Part shown: in pieces, positions 57,765 to 64,000 of the stretch
Numbering within the stretch: position 1 is the first letter of the stretch
How the letters are laid out: each line of letters starts with the position of its first letter
NCBI RefSeq assembly: GCF_003725695.1
Contig: NZ_RJSE01000008.1
Location: forward strand, 83,801 to 147,800
DNA: 64,000 nt
Origin: Nocardioides marmoriginsengisoli
GTDB taxonomy: Bacteria; Actinomycetota; Actinomycetes; Propionibacteriales; Nocardioidaceae
Direction: 5' to 3'
Position numbers and translations under genes: made by a program
Notes under the pieces: generated by a model
Told to the model about the DNA's origin: nothing
What the model saw: only the letters and a program-made list of their open reading frames with translations
Databases searched by the model: none

Positions 57765-58193
57765 ATGCCTCCGAAGAAGAAGATCGCCGCACTGGTCAAG
57801 GTGCAGCTCCAGGCCGGTGCGGCCACTCCGGCGCCGCCGGTCGGTACCGCGCTCGGCCCGCACGGCGTGAACATCATGGACTTCTGCAAGGCGTACAACG
57901 CCCAGACCGAGTCCATGCGTGGAAACGTCATCCCCGTCGAGATCACCATCTACGAGGACCGGACGTTCGACTTCATCACGAAGACGCCGCCGGCCGCAGA
58001 GCTGATCAAGAAGGCCGCCGGCATCGCCAAGGGCTCGGGCGTCCCGCAGAAGGACAAGGTCGGCAAGCTGACCAAGGACCAGGTGCGCGAGATCGCCCAG
58101 ACCAAGCTGGTCGACCTGAACGCCAACGACATCGAAGCCGCCATGAAGATCGTCGAGGGCACCGCGCGCTCGATGGGCGTCACGACTGACTGA
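57765..58193 (+). CDS. rplK: 50S ribosomal protein L11
   Basis: A 142-residue L11 with [23 protein letters not shown], then FCKAYNAQT and [15 protein letters not shown]. It forms the GTPase centre stalk base. GAAGGAAGT precedes the ATG. Normal length and in the usual order before rplA. Confidence 0.97.
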   Translation: MPPKKKIAALVKVQLQAGAATPAPPVGTALGPHGVNIMDFCKAYNAQTESMRGNVIPVEITIYEDRTFDFITKTPPAAELIKKAAGIAKGSGVPQKDKVGKLTKDQVREIAQTKLVDLNANDIEAAMKIVEGTARSMGVTTD

Positions 58194-58279
58194 ACCGTGG
58201 GAGAGCCGCGCTGGCTCGCTGACCACACCGTCCCGACACCGCGACCTCGCCGGAGTCGGCAATAGAAAGAGACAAAGAC

Positions 58280-58996
58280 ATGCAGCGCAGCAAGACCTAC
58301 CGCGCGGCGGAGGCTCAGTTCGACAAGGACGAGCTCTACGCCCCGCTGGCCGCGATCAAGATCGCCAAGGCCACCTCCAAGAAGAAGTTCGACGAGACCG
58401 TCGACGTCGTCATGCGCCTCGGCGTCGACCCGCGCAAGGCGGACCAGCTGGTCCGCGGCACGGTCAGCCTGCCGAACGGCACCGGCAAGACCGTCCGCGT
58501 CCTCGTGTTCGCGAACGCCGAGAAGGCCGACGCCGCCCGTGAGGCCGGCGCCGACTTCGTCGGTGGCGACGAGCTCATCGAGAAGGTGGCCGGCGGCTGG
58601 ACCGACTTCGACGCCGCCGTGGCGACGCCGGACCTGATGGGCAAGGTGGGCCGCATCGCCCGCGTGCTCGGTCCCCGTGGCCTGATGCCGAACCCGAAGA
58701 CCGGCACCGTGACGCCGGACGTGGCCAAGGCCGTCTCCGACATCAAGGGCGGCAAGATCGAGTTCCGGGTCGACCGGCACGCGAACCTACACTTCATCAT
58801 CGGCAAGGCCTCGTTCTCCGAGGTCCAGCTCGCGGAGAACTACGCCGCGGCGCTCGAGGAGGTGCTCCGGCTCAAGCCGTCCAGCTCCAAGGGCCGCTAC
58901 CTCAAGAAGGTCACCGTCTCCACGACCATGGGCCCCGGCGTCCAGGTCGACCCGAACCGGATCCGCAACGTCGCGGCCGAGGACGAGAGCGCCTGA
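58280..58996 (+). CDS. rplA: 50S ribosomal protein L1
   Basis: A 238-residue L1 with [40 protein letters not shown] and the C-terminal [17 protein letters not shown]. It forms the E-site stalk and can repress its own operon. A terminator follows at 59015. Confidence 0.97.
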   Translation: MQRSKTYRAAEAQFDKDELYAPLAAIKIAKATSKKKFDETVDVVMRLGVDPRKADQLVRGTVSLPNGTGKTVRVLVFANAEKADAAREAGADFVGGDELIEKVAGGWTDFDAAVATPDLMGKVGRIARVLGPRGLMPNPKTGTVTPDVAKAVSDIKGGKIEFRVDRHANLHFIIGKASFSEVQLAENYAAALEEVLRLKPSSSKGRYLKKVTVSTTMGPGVQVDPNRIRNVAAEDESA

Positions 58997-59014
58997 CCAG
59001 CAAGGCTCACCCGA

Positions 59015-59046
59015 ACCGCCCGGTACTCCTCGGAGTGCCGGGCGGT
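59015..59046 (+). terminator. intrinsic terminator after rplA
   Basis: ACCGCCCGG...ACTCC pairs with GGAGT...CCGGGCGGT in a long stem, followed by CTCGATTT. It separates the L11-L1 unit from the L10 promoter. Confidence 0.75.
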
Positions 59047-59052
59047 CTCGAT

Positions 59053-59081
59053 TTGGCGCATCGCCGCTGAGCCCGTAGAGT
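59053..59081 (+). promoter_or_regulatory. rplJ promoter
   Basis: TTGGCG (59053-59058), 17 bases and TAGAGT (59076-59081) form a good promoter with a start near 59088, giving about 169 nt of leader before rplJ. Confidence 0.6.
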
Positions 59082-59087
59082 TCTTCC

Positions 59088-59256
59088 GTTACCAAAGACC
59101 GCCGGTTCATCTCCTCCTGAGGAGATGTGAAGGTTCGCGAAAGCGGACGGCCTGCGCAGGAGACACTGAAGCCCAGCAGTCCTCGTGCTGCCTACGCCCC
59201 GTGTGCCCTGCACCGGGGCGTTCGTCTTTCTGAAGTGCAAGTTGGAAGGAGTCCCC
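59088..59256 (+). promoter_or_regulatory. L10-type ribosomal protein leader
   Basis: The leader of rplJ-rplL contains CATCTCCTCCTGAGGAGATG, further paired segments and a G/C-rich hairpin near its end. Autogenous control by L10 or L10(L12)4 binding to such leaders is well known in bacteria. Boundaries here are approximate. Confidence 0.6.
59195..59220 (+). terminator. possible attenuator hairpin in the L10 leader
   Basis: CGCCCC-GTG pairs with CAC-CGGGGCG with one bulge, followed by TTCGTCTTTC. It could cause partial termination before rplJ; termination strength cannot be judged. Confidence 0.45.
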
Positions 59257-59982
59257 ATGGCGCGGCCAGACAAGACAGCTGCCGTCGCGGAGCTCGTTGA
59301 CCAGTTCAACGATGCCGCTGGCGCTGTGCTGACCGAGTACCGCGGACTCACCGTGAAGCAGCTGCAGGACTTGCGGCGCTCCCTCGGCGAGAACGCCAAC
59401 TACGCCGTGGTCAAGAACACGCTGACCAAGCTCGCGGCCACCGAAGCCGGCGTCGAAGGATTCGACGCTCTGCTCAACGGCCCGACCGCCATCGCCTTCA
59501 TCAACGGCGACGTGGTCGAGGCGGCCAAGGGTCTGCGTGACTTCGCCAAGGCAAACCCCGCCCTCGTCATCAAGGGCGGCTTCATCGACGGTGCCTCGAT
59601 GGACGCGAAGGAGATCGCCAAGCTGGCCGATCTCGAGTCCCGCGAGGTTCTCCTGGGCAAGCTGGCGGGCGCGATGCTCGCTTCGCTCAGCCAGGCCGTC
59701 TACCTGCTCAACGCGCCGATCGCCCAGGCCGCCCGTCTCGCGGGTGCGCTGCAGGCCAAGGCCGAGCAGGACCCCTCGATCCTCCAGGGTGGTGCCGGCG
59801 AGCCGGCCGCTGCTGAGGCCCCGGCTGCTGCCGAGGCTGCGGAGGAGGCCGAGGCTCCGGTCGAGGAGGCTGACGCGGCTGCTGCCGACGACGCCCCCGT
59901 CGCCGAGGCCGACGCTGCTGACGCCGTCGAGACCGAGGCCCCCGCGGCCGAGGCAGACGCGGCCGACGCGCCCGCCGAGTAG
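59257..59982 (+). CDS. rplJ: 50S ribosomal protein L10 with long acidic tail
   Basis: A 241-residue L10. Residues 1-175 are normal ([66 protein letters not shown] end). The last 65 residues are a repeated Ala/Glu/Asp/Pro tail beyond the usual L12-binding helix. It carries the L7/L12 stalk. AAGGAG precedes the ATG. Confidence 0.95.
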   Translation: MARPDKTAAVAELVDQFNDAAGAVLTEYRGLTVKQLQDLRRSLGENANYAVVKNTLTKLAATEAGVEGFDALLNGPTAIAFINGDVVEAAKGLRDFAKANPALVIKGGFIDGASMDAKEIAKLADLESREVLLGKLAGAMLASLSQAVYLLNAPIAQAARLAGALQAKAEQDPSILQGGAGEPAAAEAPAAAEAAEEAEAPVEEADAAAADDAPVAEADAADAVETEAPAAEADAADAPAE

Positions 59983-60057
59983 CAAACCGGCAACCACCCA
60001 CCGAAAACCCTGGCGAGCGGCCGAACGGTCGCCGTCACGAATGGAAGGAACGCCACC

Positions 60058-60450
60058 ATGGCGAAGCTCAGCACCGACGAGCTGCTCGACGCTTTCAAGG
60101 AGATGACCCTCCTGGAGCTCAGCGAGTTCGTGAAGCAGTTCGAAGACACCTTCGGCGTCACCGCGGCCGCTCCGGTCGCCGTTGCCGCCGCTCCGGCCGC
60201 CGGTGGCGGCGCCGCTGCCGCTGACGCGGGCGGGGAGCAGGACGAGTTCGACGTCATCCTCGACGCTGCCGGCGACAAGAAGATCAACGTCATCAAGGAG
60301 GTCCGCGCGCTGACCTCCCTCGGTCTCAAGGAGGCGAAGGACCTGGTCGAGGCCGCTCCGAAGGCCATCCTCGAGGGCGTCAACAAGGAGACTGCTGACA
60401 AGGCGAAGGAGGCCCTCGAGGCCGCCGGCGCCACGATCTCCCTCAAGTGA
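60058..60450 (+). CDS. rplL: 50S ribosomal protein L7/L12
   Basis: A 130-residue L7/L12 with the N-terminal dimer part ([20 protein letters not shown]), Ala-rich hinge near residues 38-60, and the factor-binding C-domain [20 protein letters not shown] and [28 protein letters not shown] precedes the ATG. It ends the unit; a strong terminator follows. Confidence 0.97.
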   Translation: MAKLSTDELLDAFKEMTLLELSEFVKQFEDTFGVTAAAPVAVAAAPAAGGGAAAADAGGEQDEFDVILDAAGDKKINVIKEVRALTSLGLKEAKDLVEAAPKAILEGVNKETADKAKEALEAAGATISLK

Positions 60451-60476
60451 TCGGGTAGTCACCCAGCATTCCGCCG

Positions 60477-60509
60477 ACAAGCGGTCGTCCCTCCGGGACG
60501 GCCGCTTGT
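60477..60509 (+). terminator. intrinsic terminator after rplL
   Basis: ACAAGCGG.CGTCCC pairs with GGGACG.CCGCTTGT around TCC, followed by TGCGTTTC. It separates rplJL from the Mce operon. The 255-bp gap to 60706 otherwise holds the Mce promoter. Confidence 0.8.
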
Positions 60510-60582
60510 TGCGTTTCCCGGGGGTTCCCGGGGGGAATCCGTGCACCCGAGTACCGAATATCTGAGACGGATCCGCAACGGG

Positions 60583-60646
60583 CTGACGCGGAGGTGACCG
60601 TGCAGTAATGTCCGCGTAACTTAGCCTCAGGTTACTCGTTGGTTAC
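60583..60646 (+). promoter_or_regulatory. Mce-operon promoter with GTAAC/GTTAC repeats
   Basis: CTGACG (60583-60588), 17 bases and TAATGT (60606-60611) are a plausible promoter. GTAAC at 60616-60620, GTTAC at 60631-60635 and GGTTAC at 60641-60646 give an inverted and a direct repeat just downstream that could be an operator. No regulator gene is adjacent. Confidence 0.4.
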
Positions 60647-60705
60647 CGAGGTGGGAGTGTCGGGAGTCACACCCGCCGCTGAGTCAGATCGAGAGGGAGT
60701 TGTCC

Positions 60706-61659
60706 ATGGGCGTCGAGATCAAGATCGAGCACCTGACGAAGTCGTTCGGCAAGCAGTTGATCTGGGGCGACGTGTCGCTGACGGTTCCCGCCGGTGAGAT
60801 CAGCGTGATGCTCGGCCCGTCGGGTACCGGCAAGTCCGTGCTCCTGAAGACCCTGATCGGCCTGCTCAAGCCCGATGCCGGCCAGGTGATCATCGAGGGC
60901 GTCGACATCGCCTCCTGCCCGGAGAAGGAGCTCTACGAGATCCGCAAGCTCTTCGGCGTGCTGTTCCAGGACGGCGCGATGTTCGGCTCGATGAACCTCT
61001 ACGACAACGTGGCGTTCCCGCTGCGCGAGCACACCAAGAAGTCCGAGTCCGAGATCCGCAACATCGTGATGGAGAAGATGGACCTGGTCGGTCTTCTCGG
61101 CGCCGAGGACAAGCTCCCGGGCGAGATCTCCGGTGGTATGCGCAAGCGCGCCGGCCTGGCCCGTGCCCTGGTCCTCGACCCGGAGATCGTGCTCTTCGAC
61201 GAGCCGGACTCCGGTCTGGACCCGGTCCGCACCAGCTTCCTGAACCAGCTGATCATCGACCTGAACACCCAGATCAACGCCACCTTCCTGATCGTGACCC
61301 ACGACATCAACACCGCGCGGACGGTGCCCGACAACATCGGCCTGCTGTACCACAAGCACCTGGCGATGTTCGGGCCCCGCGAGATGCTGCTGAGCTCGGA
61401 GGAGCCGGTCGTGCGCCAGTTCCTCAACGCCCAGCGCGTCGGCCCGATCGGGATGTCGGAGGAGAAGGACGCCGACGAGCTCGAGGCTGAGAAGGACCAG
61501 GAGCTGCCCCCGTTGCCGCCGATTCCGCTGCAGCAGGAGCCGTCCTCGGGGATCCCGCGCCGCTCGCAGCGGCCGCCGGGGGAGTGGTGCCGCCTCAACG
61601 GCGTGACCCCGCCCCCGGGATCCTTCGCCGAGGGCATGTCGATGGCGCCGGGGGCCTGA
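60706..61659 (+). CDS. mkl: Mce transporter ATPase (Mkl/MceG-like)
   Basis: A 317-residue ABC ATPase: Walker A GPSGTGKS near residues 36-43, FQDGAMFGSMNLYDNVAFP, signature EISGGMRKRAGLARAL and Walker B IVLFDEPDSGLDP. Residues about 250-317 are a Pro-rich tail not seen in MlaF. It powers the YrbE/Mce lipid importer. The ATG at 60706 has GAGAGGGAG upstream. Two permease genes follow directly. Confidence 0.93.
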   Translation: MGVEIKIEHLTKSFGKQLIWGDVSLTVPAGEISVMLGPSGTGKSVLLKTLIGLLKPDAGQVIIEGVDIASCPEKELYEIRKLFGVLFQDGAMFGSMNLYDNVAFPLREHTKKSESEIRNIVMEKMDLVGLLGAEDKLPGEISGGMRKRAGLARALVLDPEIVLFDEPDSGLDPVRTSFLNQLIIDLNTQINATFLIVTHDINTARTVPDNIGLLYHKHLAMFGPREMLLSSEEPVVRQFLNAQRVGPIGMSEEKDADELEAEKDQELPPLPPIPLQQEPSSGIPRRSQRPPGEWCRLNGVTPPPGSFAEGMSMAPGA

Positions 61660-61665
61660 CGACGG

Positions 61666-62451
61666 ATGTCCTCTGCCACTGCTGACCGGGTGCTGGCCCC
61701 GATCGGAACGGCGGGCAAGCTCTTTGCCTTCGGTCTCGACGTCGGACGGTCGCTCTTCAAGCGACCCTTCCAGACCCGCGAATTCCTCCAACAGGCGTGG
61801 TTCATCGCGTCGGTGACCATCGTGCCCACGGCCCTGGTCGCCATCCCCTTCGGCGCGGTGATCGCGCTGCAGGTCGGTGGCCTGATCAAGCAGTTCGGCG
61901 CGCAGTCCTTCACCGGCTCGGCCTCGGTCCTCGCGGTCGTCCGGGAAGCGGGACCGATCGCGACCTCGCTGCTGATCGCCGGAGCCGGCGGATCCGCGAT
62001 CGCGGCCGACATGGGCGCCCGCAAGATCCGCGAGGAGCTCGACGCGATGATGGTGCTGGGCATCGACCCGATCCAGCGCCTCGTCGTACCGCGGGTCCTG
62101 GCCTGCATGCTGGTGGCGGTGTTCCTCAACGGCCTGGTCAGCGTCGTCGGCGTCTGCGGCGGCTACTTCTTCAACGTCGTCCTCCAGGACGGCACCCCCG
62201 GTGCCTACTTGGCGAGCTTCACCGCGCTCGCCCAGCTACCGGACCTCTATCAAGGCATGGCGAAAGCACTCGTGTTCGGCCTGATCGCCGGCATCGTGGC
62301 GGCGTACAAGGGCATGAACGCCAAGGGCGGCCCGAAGGGTGTCGGCGACGCGGTCAACGAGTCGGTGGTCATCACCTTCATGCTGCTCTTCGTCGTGAAC
62401 TTCGTGATGAGTGCCCTCTACTTCCAACTCGTTCCACCAAAGACGGGTTAG
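61666..62451 (+). CDS. MlaE/YrbE-type permease, first
   Basis: A 261-residue permease with about five transmembrane helices and the MlaE core AVIALQVGGLIKQFGAQS, VVREAGPIATSLLIAGAGG, and IREELDAMMVLGIDPIQRLV. Paired with the next gene it forms the membrane part of the Mce importer. It starts six bases after the ATPase stop. Confidence 0.92.
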   Translation: MSSATADRVLAPIGTAGKLFAFGLDVGRSLFKRPFQTREFLQQAWFIASVTIVPTALVAIPFGAVIALQVGGLIKQFGAQSFTGSASVLAVVREAGPIATSLLIAGAGGSAIAADMGARKIREELDAMMVLGIDPIQRLVVPRVLACMLVAVFLNGLVSVVGVCGGYFFNVVLQDGTPGAYLASFTALAQLPDLYQGMAKALVFGLIAGIVAAYKGMNAKGGPKGVGDAVNESVVITFMLLFVVNFVMSALYFQLVPPKTG

Positions 62452-62455
62452 CGCC

Positions 62456-63283
62456 GTGGCAGACGTGAAGCAGGTCTACAAGCGTCCTCTCCAGACGCTC
62501 GACACCATGGGCGAGCAGCTCGCCTTCTACCTCCGCGCGCTGGTGGTGACCCCGAGGTCGATCAAGCGCTACCCCAAGGAGATCCTCCGGCTGCTCGCCG
62601 AGGTGACCCTGGGCAGCGGCGCCCTCGCCGTCATCGGCGGCACCGTCGGCGTCATCACCGCGATGGCGTTCTTCACCGGTACCGAGGTCGGCCTCCAGGG
62701 CTACGCCTCGCTCAACCAGATCGGTACGGCGGCCTTCTCCGGGTTCGTCTCGGCGTACTTCAACACCCGCGAGATCTCGCCGCTGATCGCCGGCATCGCG
62801 CTCGCCGCGACCGTGGGCTGCGGCTTCACCGCGCAGCTCGGCGCCATGCGGATCTCCGAGGAGGTCGACGCCCTCGAGGTGATGGCGATCCCCTCGATGC
62901 CGTTCCTGGTGACCACCCGGATCGTGGCCGGCCTGATCGCCATCACCCCGCTCTACGTGATGGGCCTGCTGTCGTCGTACTTCGCGACCAGGCTGGTGGT
63001 GACCCAGTTCTTCGGCCAGAGCTCCGGCACCTATGACCATTACTTCAACCAATTCCTGCCACCTCAGGACGTGCTCTGGTCCTTCGGCAAGGTGCTCGTC
63101 TTCGCGGTCGTGGTCATCCTGATCCACTGCTACCACGGCTACACCGCCTCCGGTGGTCCGGCAGGCGTGGGCGTCGCGGTGGGCCGGGCGGTCCGGACCT
63201 CGATCGTGGCCATCAACGTGATCGACCTGTTCCTGTCGATGGCGATCTGGGGCTCGACGACCACGGTCAGGCTGGCGGGTTGA
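62456..63283 (+). CDS. MlaE/YrbE-type permease, second
   Basis: A 275-residue permease homologous to the first: TFFTG-like MAFFTGTEVGLQGYASLNQIG, NTREISPLIAGIALAATVGCG and RISEEVDALEVMAIPSMPFL. Start GTG 62456 lies five bases after the TAG of the first permease; the ribosome site is weak, suggesting coupling. It precedes the first Mce gene. Confidence 0.92.
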   Translation: MADVKQVYKRPLQTLDTMGEQLAFYLRALVVTPRSIKRYPKEILRLLAEVTLGSGALAVIGGTVGVITAMAFFTGTEVGLQGYASLNQIGTAAFSGFVSAYFNTREISPLIAGIALAATVGCGFTAQLGAMRISEEVDALEVMAIPSMPFLVTTRIVAGLIAITPLYVMGLLSSYFATRLVVTQFFGQSSGTYDHYFNQFLPPQDVLWSFGKVLVFAVVVILIHCYHGYTASGGPAGVGVAVGRAVRTSIVAINVIDLFLSMAIWGSTTTVRLAG

Positions 63284-63285
63284 TC

Positions 63286-64000
63286 ATGGGAAAGATCTTC
63301 GGAAACCGCGTCCTCGGCATCCTCTTCGTCGCCCTCCTCCTGCTCGGGGTGTGGGTGGTGAACGCCGTCTTCAGCCAGAAGTTCCTGTCGTTCGACAAGG
63401 TCAAGCTCAACACCGACACGATCGGCCTGCAGCTGCCTGCGCGCGCCGACGTCAAGGTGCGCGGCGTGATCGTCGGCCAGGTGCTCGAGGCGGAGTCCGG
63501 CGCCGACGGTGCCGTGCTGACCCTCGGCATCAAGCCCGACAAGATCGGCCAGATCCCGAACAACGTGACCGCCTCGATCCTGCCGAAGACGCTCTTCGGC
63601 GAGAAGTACGTCGAGCTGGTCATCCCGTCCGGCACCGCCCCGGGTGCGCCCAAGCTCAAGCAGGGCAACACGATCACCCAGACGGCGCTGCCGATCGAGG
63701 TCGAGCGCGTCCTCAACGACCTGTACCCGCTGCTGCGCGCGGTCCAGCCGGCCGAGCTGAACTACACCCTCAACGCGATCTCCAGCGCGCTCGAGGGTCG
63801 TGGTGAGGCGATCGGGCAGAACATCGAGACCCTCGACTCCTACCTCAAGCGGATCAACCCGCAGGTTCCGGAGCTGGTCAACGACCTGCGGCTGCTCGCC
63901 AAGGTCAGCGGCACCTACGCCGACGTGGCCCCGCAGATCGCGGCCACGCTGCGCAACACCGTCAAGACCGGCAACACGCTGGTCTCGCGGCAGGCCAAGC
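63286..64000 (+). CDS. Mce-family protein, first of the operon (cut by window edge)
   Basis: The first 238 residues are seen; no stop occurs before the edge. An N-terminal membrane anchor (VLGILFVALLLLGVWVVNAVF) is followed by the MCE domain: LQLPARADVKVRGVIVGQV, IPNNVTASILPKTLFGEKYVEL. A helical stretch follows from about 145. It forms part of the hexameric lipid-conducting MCE needle. It starts three bases after the permease stop. More Mce genes are expected to the right. Confidence 0.9.
   Translation, partial: MGKIFGNRVLGILFVALLLLGVWVVNAVFSQKFLSFDKVKLNTDTIGLQLPARADVKVRGVIVGQVLEAESGADGAVLTLGIKPDKIGQIPNNVTASILPKTLFGEKYVELVIPSGTAPGAPKLKQGNTITQTALPIEVERVLNDLYPLLRAVQPAELNYTLNAISSALEGRGEAIGQNIETLDSYLKRINPQVPELVNDLRLLAKVSGTYADVAPQIAATLRNTVKTGNTLVSRQAK

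Noticed and set aside
58200-58230. Short GAGCC/GGCTC hairpin between rplK and rplA
   Set aside because: Stem of only five pairs and no T-run; not a convincing terminator.
59800-59980. Direct repeats at the end of rplJ
   Set aside because: They encode the Ala/Glu tail in frame and have no regular unit.

Overview
The window is 64 kb of very GC-rich DNA with dense, often overlapping genes and many GTG starts. It looks like a chromosome segment of a high-GC actinobacterium, most like Nocardioidaceae (Nocardioides-like). That assignment rests on gene content and on an order shared with mycobacteria: tRNA-Thr, tRNA-Met, rpmG, hadA, hadB ... tRNA-Trp, secE, nusG, rplK, rplA, rplJ, rplL, mkl/mce. 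No rRNA, phage, insertion sequence or CRISPR array was seen.

Bases 1-30039 form a catabolic island on both strands. It holds three acyl-CoA synthetases, two acyl-CoA dehydrogenases (one cut by the window edge), a crotonase, a family III CoA-transferase, a nitronate-monooxygenase-like flavoprotein, an aldehyde dehydrogenase, five SDR-type enzymes, an amidohydrolase, an esterase, two FadR-type GntR regulators and a TetR regulator. Mixed in are uncommon parts: a linalool dehydratase/isomerase-like domain behind a membrane anchor, a pyruvate-phosphate-dikinase-like protein without its PEP barrel, an SDR fused to a phosphohistidine swivel domain, and two paralogous beta-rich proteins of unknown function. 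AT-rich TGATT-containing elements recur in the intergenic gaps and suggest shared control. I infer that the island degrades an isoprenoid or alicyclic substrate through an alcohol and CoA thioesters; the substrate is unknown.

Bases 30064-35715 are an SOS-controlled mutasome operon (imuA', imuB, dnaE2) under a perfect actinobacterial LexA box. Next come a HxlR regulator divergent from an MMPL exporter (35731-38395), then a TetR/P450/MpaB-like/aldehyde dehydrogenase/SDR group around a perfect inverted repeat (38408-43650), a hicAB toxin-antitoxin pair, a HemK-like methyltransferase, a DEAD-box RNA helicase with a long leader, pirin, DNA glycosylase Tag, LrgA/LrgB and an amidase.

Bases 50974-60450 are translation and core housekeeping genes: three tRNAs, rpmG, the hadAB dehydratase pair, murB, an adenosine-deaminase-like gene, an AspT-type aminotransferase, secE, nusG and the L11-L1 and L10-L7/L12 genes with an L10-type leader. 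From 60706 to the right edge an Mce lipid-import operon begins (ATPase, two permeases, first Mce protein), which runs off the window.
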